Assembly (NCBI RefSeq): GCF_900089955.1
Contig: NZ_FLQX01000116.1
Span: 1 to 63,904 of the forward strand
Direction of reading: 5' to 3'
Source: Candidatus Accumulibacter aalborgensis
Lineage (GTDB): Bacteria > Pseudomonadota > Gammaproteobacteria > Burkholderiales > Rhodocyclaceae
Length of the DNA: 63,904 bases
Part shown: in pieces, positions 27,624 to 37,385 of the stretch
How positions within the stretch are numbered: the stretch's first letter is position 1
Layout of the letters: every line of letters starts with the position of its first letter
Program-made: the position numbers and the translations under genes
The notes under the pieces: generated by a model
Seen by the model: the letters and a program-made list of their open reading frames with translations, nothing else
Databases searched by the model: none
What the model was told of the DNA's origin: nothing

Positions 27624-27680
27624 CCCGCTTTAGCGGCATTTCTAACGCGCCCGCAATCTGTTGATGTCAAATCGGCGCGA
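27624..27680 (-). ncRNA. SAM-II-type riboswitch aptamer upstream of metH
   Basis: On the minus strand the leader reads CGCGCC, GAUUUG, an 11 nt variable loop, UUGCGG, GCGCG, UUAGAAAUGC and then CGCUAAAG. The order and spacing of GAUUUG, UUGC and CGCUAAAG match the SAM-II (SAM alpha) consensus. CGCGCC pairs with GGCGCG to form stem P1 (27674-27679 with 27646-27651). SAM-II aptamers bind S-adenosylmethionine through an H-type pseudoknot. The location in front of metH and the terminator that follows fit feedback control. The motif match was made by eye. Confidence 0.82.
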
Positions 27681-27700
27681 ACCCAAGCGCAAGCGTACCA

Positions 27701-27736
27701 TGGCGTCAATCTACCTGTCAGGGAATCGCCTGTCAA
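27701..27736 (-). promoter_or_regulatory. sigma-70 promoter of metH
   Basis: On the minus strand a perfect -35 box, TTGACA (27731-27736), is followed after 17 nt by TAGATT (27708-27713), which matches four of six bases of the -10 consensus. Transcription should start near 27701, about 20 nt before the riboswitch aptamer. Confidence 0.7.
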
Positions 27737-27783
27737 GGCAGCATGGCGGGCGCCGCACAGTGAATTTATTCTGACCGACCACA

Positions 27784-27886
27784 GTCATTCCCGCGCCGGC
27801 GGGAATCCAGATTCATCCATTTGTTCAAGATGTTAGAAAGACCGATCTAGAAAAACGAACTGGCTTCCCGCCGACGCGGGAATGAC
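27784..27886. repeat. paired dRS3-like inverted repeat (copy 2)
   Basis: Two 27 bp arms (27784-27810 and 27860-27886) are near-perfect inverted copies around a 49 nt centre. The left arm contains the ATTCCC-N8-GGGAAT core known from Neisseria dRS3 elements. Arms and centre resemble the copy at 13167-13261. The element lies between metH and the TerC-family gene, upstream of the metH promoter. Confidence 0.8.
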
Positions 27887-27902
27887 GGTAATTCAAAAAG
27901 AC

Positions 27903-28664
27903 TCAGTCCGGGTCACTGCGCGTGTAGGGCTGATGCAGATGCACAACGGCCGACTGCTTTCTGCGCATCCGGATATTGAGCATCTCGACGGTGATCGAGA
28001 AGGCCATCGCGAAATAGAGGTAACCCTTCGGCACCTTGTGACCGAAGCCCTCGGCGACCAGCGCCACGCCGACGACCATCAGGAACGACAGGGCGAGCAT
28101 CTTGATCGTCGGATGCCCGGAAACGAAGCGCCCGATGGCCGCGGCGAAGACCATCATCAGGCCCACAGAAGCGACGACGGCCGCGATCATCACTGCCACT
28201 TCGTCGACCATACCGACGGCCGTGATGATCGAATCGAGCGAAAAGACAATGTCGATGATGACGATCTGGAAGATGACCGCCGAGAAGGTTGCTTTGACGG
28301 CAGTGGATGCCTCTCCTTCCTCGCCTTCGAGCAACTGATGGACCTCCTGAGTACTCTTCCAGATCAGGAACACGCCGCCGCCGATCAGGATCAGATCGCG
28401 CGGCGAGATGGCCTGCCCAAGAATGGCAAACAGCGGCGCTGTGGCACCGACGATCACCGACAGCAGCAGCAGCAGCGCGATGCGCAGGAACATGGCCAGG
28501 AACAGGCCCAGCTTGCGGGCTTTCTCCCGTGCCTCCGGCGATAAACGATCGACCAGGATCGAAATGAAAATGATGTTATCAATCCCGAGCACCAACTCGA
28601 GGGCAGTGAGCGTTGCAAAGGCCAGCCAGGCCTGCGGGCTGGCGAGGAGAGACATGAAATCCAT
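27903..28664 (-). CDS. TerC-family integral membrane protein
   Basis: This 253-residue protein has about seven hydrophobic segments and the TerC-family signatures LTALELVLGIDNIIFISILV and IVIIDIVFSLDSIITAVGMV. The acidic residues within these membrane helices are characteristic and are thought to handle metal ions. Members are linked to tellurite resistance and to manganese export or loading of exported proteins. The C-terminal MRRKQ and following tail are cytoplasmic. The start at 28664 has AGGAT about 7 nt upstream. A MITE-like element lies 46-56 nt upstream of the start and may affect its promoter. The substrate is not known. Confidence 0.88.
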   Translation of the reverse strand: MDFMSLLASPQAWLAFATLTALELVLGIDNIIFISILVDRLSPEAREKARKLGLFLAMFLRIALLLLLSVIVGATAPLFAILGQAISPRDLILIGGGVFLIWKSTQEVHQLLEGEEGEASTAVKATFSAVIFQIVIIDIVFSLDSIITAVGMVDEVAVMIAAVVASVGLMMVFAAAIGRFVSGHPTIKMLALSFLMVVGVALVAEGFGHKVPKGYLYFAMAFSITVEMLNIRMRRKQSAVVHLHQPYTRSDPD

Positions 28665-28710
28665 ACGGGTATCCTGAAGGTGGTGGGAGCCGACAAGGCG
28701 GCATCGCGCC

Positions 28711-28929
28711 ATTATATTTGGGTGCGGCTCTTTTCGGCCACGCCTTTGAAGCCAAAAAATGGTCAATTTCCGCCTGCTAAGAGCGTCAAAAGCTCGGTTT
28801 AGGCCTGAGTAATGCCGGCCCGAAAAGTTACGTGGCGCCTTCGGGGTAATCTGCCAAGCCATTGATCTGCTACATATTGGATTCTTTTTGAGTCCTCCGT
28901 GGCCGAAAAGATCCACACCCATTATATTT
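28711..28929. mobile_element. MITE-like element with terminal inverted repeats and 9 bp target duplication
   Basis: A 201 bp stretch (28720-28920) has terminal inverted repeats of about 22 bp, GGGTGCGGCTCTTTTCGGCC and its near-complement at the right end, matching at about 20 of 22 positions. It is flanked on both sides by the same 9 bp ATTATATTT (28711-28719 and 28921-28929). It encodes nothing recognisable. The AT-rich duplication and GGCTCTTTTCGG ends recall ISL3-family elements, but that link is only a suggestion. It sits just upstream of the terC-family gene. Confidence 0.75.
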
Positions 28930-28963
28930 CGCTGGCCGCAAGCGCGCCGAGCACACGCTGCGT

Positions 28964-29036
28964 GACTATGAAAGTCGCACCAGCGACTCACAAATCCCCC
29001 CTCTCCCGCGCGCGGGAGAGGGGTCGGGGGTGAGGG
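28964..29036. repeat. two-hairpin repeat, copy A
   Basis: A small hairpin, GTCGC-ACCA-GCGAC (28974-28987), is followed by a 26 bp palindrome centred on CTCTCCCGCG/CGCGGGAGAG (28998-29023) and the tail TCGGGGGTGAGGG. A second copy of the same layout lies at 54501-54581. The rest of the 28665-29368 intergenic stretch, apart from this repeat and the MITE-like element, shows no gene that could be supported. Confidence 0.7.
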
Positions 29037-29368
29037 AAACGGTCATAACCGTTTGGCGAGAGCGGGCCTGAGGACTCTACCCGACGGGCATTTCCGCTGC
29101 CCCATCGAGCGGCGCTCCCTAGCCAGGTCTGGCAACGCGAGTTGACGGAATCGAGATTAATCAATAGACTGCGATTCCTCGTTCAGCCACTCAGCCAATT
29201 TTGGCTATCCCGCTGCACTCTCGCCGCTCTGCTCACGGGCTTTTCAGACCGCACAGAGTTCCGGCCTCAGGGTAAGTACCTCCCGCGTATTCGAGGCTTT
29301 GCACCCGCCTGTTACCGTCCATCGTCGAGCCGTTTGATTGGCGCGATGACCAAAGTGAAGGAGAGAGC

Positions 29369-30052
29369 ATGTCCGCAACTATCTCGCTCAGAAGTACTAC
29401 GGCGCGCAGTACCGACGCCACTTTGAGTTTTGTTCAACACAGCATGATCATCGTTGGCCTGATGCTCCTCTTGAGCACGCTCAAGCCATTCGTCAGCCCA
29501 GGCGCTGACCCGCACCCGGCCGTTCTCGCGGAGTCGACGACGGCGCTCGAAGCCACCCCCACGGAAGCGGTCAAAGCCGTTCCCGAAGTGCTGTCGCCAG
29601 GTCTGCAACGCGCTCTGGACTTCGTTTCGCGTCGCTACCGGGTAGCGCCGGAGGCCCTCGTTCCGGTCTTCGAGGCCGCGCAGTCGATTGGCCGCGAGCG
29701 CCGTGTCGATCCTCTGCTGATCATCGCCATCATCGGCATCGAGTCGAGGTTCAACCCCTTCGCCGAGAGTCAGGTTGGCGCCAAGGGACTGATGCAGGTG
29801 ATCCCCGGCTATCACCTGGACAAGGTTCCACAAGGGTCCGGTGACCAGCCCTTCCTGGACCCGGCGACCAACATCCAGGTCGGTGTGCTGGTGCTCGAAG
29901 AGGCGATTCGCTGGCGTGGTAGTCTGGTTGCCGGCCTGCAGCACTATGGCGGCGCGCCGGATGACCCTGACAGCGGCTACGCCAACAAGGTCCTGGCCGA
30001 GAAGCAGCGTATCGAGCAGGCCGTGCGGCGCGGTCCCGGCGCACACGCCTGA
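29369..30052 (+). CDS. lytic transglycosylase (SLT domain), membrane-anchored
   Basis: This 227-residue protein has an N-terminal membrane anchor or signal (SMIIVGLMLLLSTLKPF, about residues 24-40), then a linker, then a lysozyme-like SLT domain from about residue 100. The catalytic Glu lies in LLIIAIIGIESRFNPFAES, followed by VGAKGLMQVIPGYH and GVLVLEEAIRWRGSLVAGLQHYGG. It should cleave glycan strands of peptidoglycan in the periplasm with 1,6-anhydro product formation. The ATG is preceded by GAAGGAGAG. An antisense frame over the same bases has no support. It is monocistronic by position. Confidence 0.92.
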   Translation: MSATISLRSTTARSTDATLSFVQHSMIIVGLMLLLSTLKPFVSPGADPHPAVLAESTTALEATPTEAVKAVPEVLSPGLQRALDFVSRRYRVAPEALVPVFEAAQSIGRERRVDPLLIIAIIGIESRFNPFAESQVGAKGLMQVIPGYHLDKVPQGSGDQPFLDPATNIQVGVLVLEEAIRWRGSLVAGLQHYGGAPDDPDSGYANKVLAEKQRIEQAVRRGPGAHA

Positions 30053-30108
30053 GCAGCGCCAGTCGGGTTAGACGGATCCATCGCTGAATGAAACCGCGAA
30101 GGGCAAGC

Positions 30109-33100
30109 TTAGCTGCGCGGTGCATAGACCAGTTCGGGAACGAGCATCTCCCAGGATTCGCTTTTCGCGTTGATCCGGGACTTGTATTGGTCTGCCACAT
30201 CCCTGGGCCGGCGCACGTGGATTGCGGCGACGCGGACTTCCATGCAGGCCATGTTGTTTTCCGGTTCGAAGTGTTGCGACAGGGCGCCGATGTCGACCCC
30301 TTGCGCATCGCACAATCGCCAGGCCTTGGCGGATTGTTGCCGGAGCTCAATCCGGCTGCCCACCGCCAGAGCGGCAAGTGCCTGGTGAATGGCGTGGCCA
30401 GGAGGATATTGAGCGGCAAAGTCAAGGTCGATCTGCCGCCAGCCAAGCCGCCGATAGCGACGAGCGAGTTCGCGCGGCGGTGTGGGTAGCGCGGTGGCGA
30501 GGCGACGCAGGATGGCTGGTGATGCGGACGACAAACCCGCTGGCGCATCGAGCCAGGCCTGCCCGCGATCAAGGCGGGCCAGCGCCAGCGTCTTCCGGGC
30601 GCGCGTCATGGCCACGTAATACAGACGGCGTGGCGCGTCCGCATCCTCGTTGGCGCCACTGCGCAGCCAGTCGCCATCGAGTACCGCAACGTGGTCGAAT
30701 TCCAGCCCCTTGGCCTTGTGCGCGGTAAGCAGCAAAAGGCCGGTTTGCCGGCGCCGCGCTTCCCGACCCCATTCGGCCAGCCATTCGAGAAAGTGGTCCA
30801 GCGGTAATTCGGCGTCGCCGACATCAAGCGCATATTCCGCGACGGCCTCGCGCAGACAAGCCCACCAACGGGCGCAGGGTTCTCCCTCTGGCCGCATTTC
30901 AAGCCATCGGGTGATCATTCCGACGTCGATCAATCCGCTGTTTCTCGCCCGCAGCCAGCCAATCAGTGACTGCGTCTCGCGCAGACTCCAGAAACCGTTG
31001 CTGTCTTCATCGGCCTGCTGAACCGGGATCCCCTTGACTTCGCAATAGCTACGCACGGGGTCGAGTGATCGCCAATTGCGGGCGATGACGGCGCAACGCG
31101 CCCAGTCCCACTCCGGCGCCAGCAGCGCCATGCGCTCGAATTCACTGATCACCGCAAGCGCCTGGGTCTGATCGTTGTCACCGGCCGGCAGTATCTGCAC
31201 GCGTCCCTGGCCGACCGGGTCGATGCTCGCCCATTCGCCGCCGGCGGCCTGCCCCTTGCGCGCCGCATTTATGTGGATCGGATGCGCCTGCTTCATGCGC
31301 TTCGCAGCCGGTTCGATCATCCGGTTGGCGGCGGCAATGATGTGCGCTGTGGAGCGATAATTGTCCGTCAGGAAGGTCGGCCTGGCGGCATAGTCGGCCT
31401 CGAAGTGACGGATGAATTCGACCGAGGCGCCGTTAAAAGCGTAAATGTTCTGGTCGTCGTCGCCGACGGCGAAGAGGTTGATACGGCCATCTTCATCGCT
31501 GCGCGTGCGACCAGCAAGTGCCGAAATCAGCGCGTATTGTTCAGGCGCGATATCCTGATACTCATCAACCAGAATCCAGCGGAAGCCGGCCAGCAGGCGC
31601 TCGCGCTGCTCGTCGGCGTCTTGCGGCGGCAGGCCGCAGCCCTTGAGCAGGCTGACCGCCTGCTCGATGATCTCCTTGAACAGGTCGCTGCCCGCACCCA
31701 TGTTCTGCGCTGTCAGACTGGCGCCGACCAGCCGCATGGCCAGCGCGTGCAGGGTGAGCACCGCAACACCGCGCGCGTCGTTGCCGATCAGTTCGCCCAG
31801 GCGCTGGCGAATCTGCACGGCGGCGTGGCGGTTGTAGGCCAGGGCCAGAATGGCGTGCGGGTTCTCGCGGCGGGCACGAATCAGGTAGGCGATGCGATGC
31901 ACCAGTACTCGCGTCTTGCCGGAGCCGGGACCGGCCAGAACGATCACGTTGGTGCTTTCCCGCTCGTCGGCAACGATCTCGCGCTGTTGCCTGTTATTGA
32001 GTACCTCGACAATGTCGTGCCACGATTGAGGCGTCGTCTGGCGCGCCAGTTCCTTGTCGCGATCGGGCAGCCAGCGGCGCATGAATTCGTCGCGTGGCAG
32101 GCTGAAGTAATCCATCGTCAGGTGCAACGCTTCGGCCATGGCCTTGAGCCCGCGCTGCACGTACTCGGCCATGACGTGAATCTGTACCACCTGCTCGTCA
32201 TAGTGCAGCTTGAGCGGCGCGAAATCTGCTGGCATGAATTTATTCTTCCAGTCGGGTTCCAGACGAATCGTCATCGCCGGCCGAAAGACGGCAAGCCCCT
32301 TGTTCAGCCGGATGATCTCCTGCTCGTGCAGCCACAGCAGCGCGCGATCGAGCAGCCTGGGCGTGATCGTCTTCTCGGCCTTGAGCAGCAGATCGGATTC
32401 CAGCGCCGCCAGCAGTTTGCCGAGCGTCGTTTCGGCCAGTTGATCGTTGCCACGTGCGCCGGAAGGCAAAAAGGCATGCAGGTGGTCGAGCAGGCACGCG
32501 GCTGCGTTTCGACGGCGCCGGGCGGTGGTTTCCAGGACCGACCATTCACGTTGCAGTTCGATAGACACCGATTCGGCATCGACACGGCGCAGCTTCAGGC
32601 TGCCCAGGCCGCCCTCGTCATCGCGGCCGTCGGCGGCGAGGCTGCTCAGCAACTGGCGCAGGCGCTCCGGCAGGGCGTCGGCGTGACCAGAGTCCTTGAG
32701 ATGCTGGTTGGCCCGGCGCAGGTGCAGGACTGACGATTCGCCCCGGCCCAAGTCCGGGTGCTGCTCGCGCAACAGGCCGATCAGTGCCGATTCAAGCGCA
32801 GCCGCCTGTTCGAAGCGTATCCTCGACGAGCGTTCGACGGCAATATGGACGTAGGCGGTGAGGGCCGTATCGTTGCTGGCCAGCCCCAGCGACTCCAGGT
32901 CGTAGAACGCGGCACGGAGTTTTTCCGACGAAAGCCCGGAAACGAGCATCAGCTCGTCAGTCGACATGCCTTCATCGACCGGCGCGCCGATCAGCGCACC
33001 GACAATGGCCAGCAGGCTTTGCAGATACTCCGGCGCGATGACCTTCTGCGCAAGTTTTTTCCGTGCTTCGTCGAGCGAGGCGACGCGCAGCGAGGAGGGA

Positions 33101-34959
33101 AAAATCTGCACCCGGTTTTCTTCGCGCGTGAGCAGAGAAGCTTCTTCCAGCCACGATACGGCGGTGCGCACGCGGGTGTCATCGGTGGCCGAATCGCGCT
33201 CGAAAGCGCCGTCTTCGTCCTCGGCGAGGATCTCGCCGGAGGTGGCGATCAGGTCACCGTCCCTGCCGCCGCCCTTGCGTCTTTTCCGGTCGAGATTGCG
33301 CAGCGAATGCAGGATGCTCTGGATTTCCTTGCGCGAGAGTCGCGAGCGGGCCGACATGCCGAACTGGCGTTCGACATCCTCGATGGTGTACAGCAGGACG
33401 CAGCGTGCCGACTGACTATCGCGCCCGGCGCGCCCGGCTTCCTGCAGGTAGTTTTCCAGCGAACCGGGAATATCGGCGTGGATGACCAAGCGCACGTCCG
33501 GCTTGTCGATGCCCATGCCGAACGCATTGGTTGCGACGATGACGCGCAAACCGCCTTCGATGAAAGTCTTCTGTGTGCTCTTTTTGGTTTCGGGCGGCAG
33601 TCTGGCGTGATAGTGGCCGACTGCCCAGCCTTTTTGCTGCAGAAAGCCTGAAACTTCCTCGGTCTGCCTGCGCGTCGCGCAATAGACGATGGCCCCGCCG
33701 GGCAGGTCTGGTGGCAGATCGGCCTCCAGAATCTGATGGATGTGCGAGAATTTCTCGGCCGGGCTGGTCGGAACGACACAGAAATCAAGATTGGTGCGAC
33801 TGGCGCCGCCGTTGAAGCAGCGCAGCTCGATGCCGACCTTTTCCCTGAAATGGGTCAGGATGTCGGCCACCACATCGGGCTTGGCGGTCGCCGTCAGGCA
33901 GAGAACGGGCGGAATGGTTTTGTCGGGTTGATCGCCGGCCTTCTCGCGAATAAACCGGCTGACATAGCGATAATCCGGGCGGAAATCCTGCCCCCATTTG
34001 GAAAGGCAGTGCGCTTCGTCGAGCACCCAGGCGCCTATTTCGCGCTGCGCCAGCACCTTGCGCAGCGTTCGGTTGCGCAGTTGCTCGGGCGAAACGATGA
34101 GAATGCCGATGTCGCCGAGGCGCACCCGGTCGAGCACGTCGGCGCGCTCGGGCATTGAGAGCAGCCCGTTGAGCGCCGCACAGCTTTTGATGTTCCTGGC
34201 TTCCAGCCCGGCCACCTGATCGGCCATCAGGGCCACCAGCGGCGAGATGACGACAGTCAGCGCACCGGTCTTGTCGAACCGCGAGAGGGCGGGGATCTGA
34301 TAGCACAGCGATTTGCCGGTTCCCGTCGGCAGAATACCCAGCAGGTGTTCGCCGCGCATTGCTGCTTCGACAATCGCTTGCTGCAAGGGACGGCCCTCTT
34401 CATCGGCCGGCTTGGGACGAAATTCGGCGAAGCCAAACCAGTGCGTGAGTTCTTTCCGGGCATCGTGCCGTTCCCGGCACCACTGGCAAGCCGGGTCGGC
34501 GCAAGCTGTGCCGCGCAGGCGTTTGATCAGCACGCCGGCCTGCGGAAATTGATGGCGCACCCACGGTGGCATCACCGAATTTCCGCCGGCCACCGACAGC
34601 CAGGCCAGGGCGTACGCCAAGGCCCAGCCCTGGCGAGCGGCGTCAGCCAGAATATCGCTGGCGTGCGTCTGGCAGGTTTGCCCGGCGAGTTGCCGGCAAA
34701 TGGCGGCGAGTGCCTCGTCGTCGCTCGGGCGTGCCTTGTGGCGCAAGGACATGAAGAAGCGATCAAGCCCCGACACCGTGCTGTTGACTGTGGTCAGCCA
34801 GTGCCAGGCAAGAACCAGGTTCGGCGGGGTTTCCGCCAGCGCCGCGTGCTGGTTGCGAAAGACTTCAAGCGTCAGTTGCGCGTCGAGCAGCGGGTCGTTC
34901 AAGCGCCCTCGCTTCAATTGTCCGTCCTGATAATGCTTGACCAGATGGTGATCAGACAA
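30109..34959 (-). pseudogene. RecQ-UvrD fusion helicase, 3' fragment of a gene cut by an IS
   Basis: About 1616 residues remain. The first part is a RecQ-type helicase with Walker A GILPTGTGKSLCYQIPAL near residue 210, VLDEAHCLSKWGQDFRPDY, and the motif VI region LQEAGRAGRD. The second part, from about residue 1000, is a UvrD/Rep superfamily 1 helicase with VLAGPGSGKTRVLVHRI, LVDEYQDIAPEQ and LTAHKAKGLEFDHVAVLDG. The frame begins in the insertion sequence end with only a TTG as possible start. The natural sequence continues upstream at 37386 (HLVKHYQDGQ joins NPYH). The motor domains are intact, so a truncated protein could be made, but the native N-terminus is lost. Confidence 0.9.
34948..34952. 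repeat. 5 bp target site duplication (left), GTGAT
   Basis: GTGAT directly abuts the left inverted repeat of the insertion sequence and is repeated at 37381-37385. Removing one copy plus the element restores a continuous helicase reading frame (NPYH-HLVK). Confidence 0.9.
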
Positions 34960-37380
34960 CCTGATCTCACGGATTTTGCGAAGTACCGAGTTGGAGGATC
35001 AAGCGGAGGTTGGAGCGTGGGAAGAGAGTGTCGGTAGAGTTCAACTCGTCACAGAGTTTGCGGACGGCGCGGTCCGACACGCCATTGGCCATGTGGTGGA
35101 GGCGTACGGTCAAGGTGCCGGCCTGGGGGTCGGGCAGCAAGTCAGCTTCGGTCGTGTAGATCGCGCGTAGCAAGCTACGAGCCTCGTCCGGGCGCGCGAG
35201 AAGCGGTGCCAGGACGTTGGCCATGGCCGTTTCCGCGCGATAGGCAATCATCTTGAGCGTGTCGAGCAATTGCTTGCTGTGGGTGCTCAGCCGGCGAAAT
35301 CGGCTTTCTTCCGGCAAGTCCTTGATGTCGAGATGTGAGGGTGTCTCTTTGCGTTGTTCCTTCAGGGTCTTGAGTTCGTCCTGTAGCTGTTCGATCTCGT
35401 CGTGGGCAGCGGCTTTTTTCGCGACAAAGGCCTCGACTTTCGCCGGGTCAATCGTTTCGTTGAGGTTGAGCGTGCCGAATTGCGCGAGCCGTCGGCTGAG
35501 CTTGCTGGTCAGCGAGCGAACCTGCCCGTCGAGGGTTCTGCGAGCCGGGTTAACGACCCGTGCGGTATCAGGAATTTCTTCCGTCTGATAGTCCGCCAGG
35601 CGGTCCAGGGCAAAGTGTTCACGGGCGTATTTGAAGAAATTTTCCTGAGACCACCGGGCGAACAGAGTGGCCGCCAAGAGCCACATGCCGGACTGATAAT
35701 CCGTGCTGATCAGGGAGACTTGGCGACCGGTGTCACAGAGCTTGCGTACCTCGCGTACCCACACTACGCCGCCGAGCAGCGTTCCCCGTTCAGCGAGTCG
35801 CATACGTACCCGCTCACCGCTGCGCAGCTCAATGGTTCCTTCGACGAATTCCTCAGGTGACCAATCGTCGCCGGGGTACTTGCGATAGGAGAGACAGGCC
35901 ACGCGACGTGCTTTCAGGCGTTTGAACAACTCCGGGCTATAGCCTTCGCGATCGAAAACCAGGGTGAAACGATGGCGTAGCGGTTCGGCCGCGAGCACTT
36001 CGGCGCTCGGCTGGCTCGGGATGTCCCGTTCCAGGCGGGGCAGGATCTCGCCTTCAAGCACCTTGATCAGACCCGGATCGACGGCTTGCGTGACCCGAAA
36101 GAAGGGCTGCCCATCGATCGCGTTGACCCAGTAATCAGCGGTCGCACGCTGGCACAGCCGCTGCCGCGCGATGTAGTGGCGCGGCAGTTGGGTCTGCTCG
36201 CCGTAATACACCCGCACATGCGCGTCGACGTAGAGGATGCCCGCTTGTTCCGGTGCCGCCGCCATCCAGCGCCGACACAGGTCGGCACTCCATTTTTCGG
36301 CATGATCGCCCTGGCTCAGGAGCCCAATCTTCTCGCGCAGAGTGCGCACTTCGGGAATCCGATCGAGACCCAGTAGCTTGCCCCACTCGCCAGGCGCACA
36401 CGAGCGCAGGGACTCGACCGATTCCAGTCGCGCCAGGGCCATGAAGGCGATCAACATCAACAGACTGTCGATCCCGTAGTAACCCGGTGGCAGCGTCAGC
36501 TCCTCACCTCCTTCGAGCAGCCCCACTGCCAACAAGGCGGGTAGCGCAAACAGCACCCCTCCCCGCGGCACGTCGACGGCCGCCTGGAACTGGGGAGCGA
36601 CCGCATTCAGCCCGCCCACGCTGGCCGCCACCCGGGCTTCCACATGGCTTGCCCCAACGCCCATCGGAGCTTTGCTGTCGAGCGCGCTCCGCTCGCTCTT
36701 GGTGCTCGATACGACCGCGCATGGCCCTTTCGCCGCCGGAACATGCAGCCGCCCAGCGCGCACCGCTTTCGACAGGGTGTCGCTCTTGATCCCCAGCTCT
36801 GTCGCGACACTCGGTACTGTCTGTCTGTCGTCCAACAGGACCTGCGCCTGCTTCAACACCTCTGCCGTCAGCACCGCCGGACCACGGCGTCGCGGCGGAA
36901 CATAGAACCCTTTCGGCCCCTCTTGCCGATAGCGCTTCAACGCACGCTTGACACTCAACGCGGGCACCCCGAAGGCGCTAGCCACGTCCACCACCCGCAG
37001 ATGACCCTGCGCGATAAACTGCGCCGTAATCATCCGGAACGTCGCCAAATCCTCTTCCGCATGACTGAACACCGGCAGGACACCGTGGAAATACACGACT
37101 TGCCCGTCCTGCTTCCCGACAGACAGCAAGTCCTTGATCGGCGTCACGGCATCAGGAAAGATCGGCAACAGCAGTTGGGGCATCGGATTCTCCCGCGAGA
37201 TCGGCGTGGCGCCGGCCAAAAAAACCCTACTATCCGTCTCTATCGGTATCTTCGCAATATCCGACACGCCCCTCGTCACAAACCCGCGCCAGTGCTTTAT
37301 CAGCGCGCTAACCTTATGAACTACTGCCGATTCGTGATGCCACCCGCGCAAACGTCATGGCGCCGAGATCAGGTTGTCTG
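34953..37380 (-). mobile_element. complete 2428 bp insertion sequence
   Basis: The element starts with CAGACAACCTGATCTC and ends with its exact complement GAGATCAGGTTGTCTG, a perfect 16 bp terminal inverted repeat. It is flanked by GTGAT duplications and carries one transposase gene occupying most of its length. It interrupts the exonuclease-RecQ-UvrD helicase gene. Perfect ends and duplication suggest a recent, possibly still mobile copy. The IS family was not assigned with confidence. Confidence 0.92.
34967..37183 (-). CDS. transposase of the insertion sequence
   Basis: This 738-residue protein has two N-terminal helix-turn-helix-like parts (VVDVASAFGVPALSVKRALK and VPSVATELGIKSDTLSKAVR), fitting recognition of the element ends. 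A central DDE-type catalytic region includes GILYVDAHVRVYYG, RHRFTLVFDREGYSPELF and a C-terminal segment ARWSQENFFKYAREHFALD typical of DDE transposases of the IS4-like fold. A Glu/Lys-rich coiled coil (EIEQLQDELKTLKEQRKE) follows. ATG at 37183 has GGGAGA about 6 nt upstream; the frame is open further but without support. The stop lies 14 bp inside the left end of the element, as usual for compact insertion sequences. Confidence 0.88.
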   Translation of the reverse strand: MPQLLLPIFPDAVTPIKDLLSVGKQDGQVVYFHGVLPVFSHAEEDLATFRMITAQFIAQGHLRVVDVASAFGVPALSVKRALKRYRQEGPKGFYVPPRRRGPAVLTAEVLKQAQVLLDDRQTVPSVATELGIKSDTLSKAVRAGRLHVPAAKGPCAVVSSTKSERSALDSKAPMGVGASHVEARVAASVGGLNAVAPQFQAAVDVPRGGVLFALPALLAVGLLEGGEELTLPPGYYGIDSLLMLIAFMALARLESVESLRSCAPGEWGKLLGLDRIPEVRTLREKIGLLSQGDHAEKWSADLCRRWMAAAPEQAGILYVDAHVRVYYGEQTQLPRHYIARQRLCQRATADYWVNAIDGQPFFRVTQAVDPGLIKVLEGEILPRLERDIPSQPSAEVLAAEPLRHRFTLVFDREGYSPELFKRLKARRVACLSYRKYPGDDWSPEEFVEGTIELRSGERVRMRLAERGTLLGGVVWVREVRKLCDTGRQVSLISTDYQSGMWLLAATLFARWSQENFFKYAREHFALDRLADYQTEEIPDTARVVNPARRTLDGQVRSLTSKLSRRLAQFGTLNLNETIDPAKVEAFVAKKAAAHDEIEQLQDELKTLKEQRKETPSHLDIKDLPEESRFRRLSTHSKQLLDTLKMIAYRAETAMANVLAPLLARPDEARSLLRAIYTTEADLLPDPQAGTLTVRLHHMANGVSDRAVRKLCDELNSTDTLFPRSNLRLILQLGTSQNP

Positions 37381-37385
37381 GTGAT
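37381..37385. repeat. 5 bp target site duplication (right), GTGAT
   Basis: This is the partner of 34948-34952, abutting the right inverted repeat of the insertion sequence. Confidence 0.9.

Noticed and set aside
29312-30046. 244-residue frame on the minus strand
   Set aside because: It is antisense to the lytic transglycosylase, which has a Shine-Dalgarno, an anchor segment and the catalytic motif.
31273-32733. 486-residue frame on the plus strand
   Set aside because: It is antisense to the UvrD part of the interrupted helicase gene; no conserved motif is visible.
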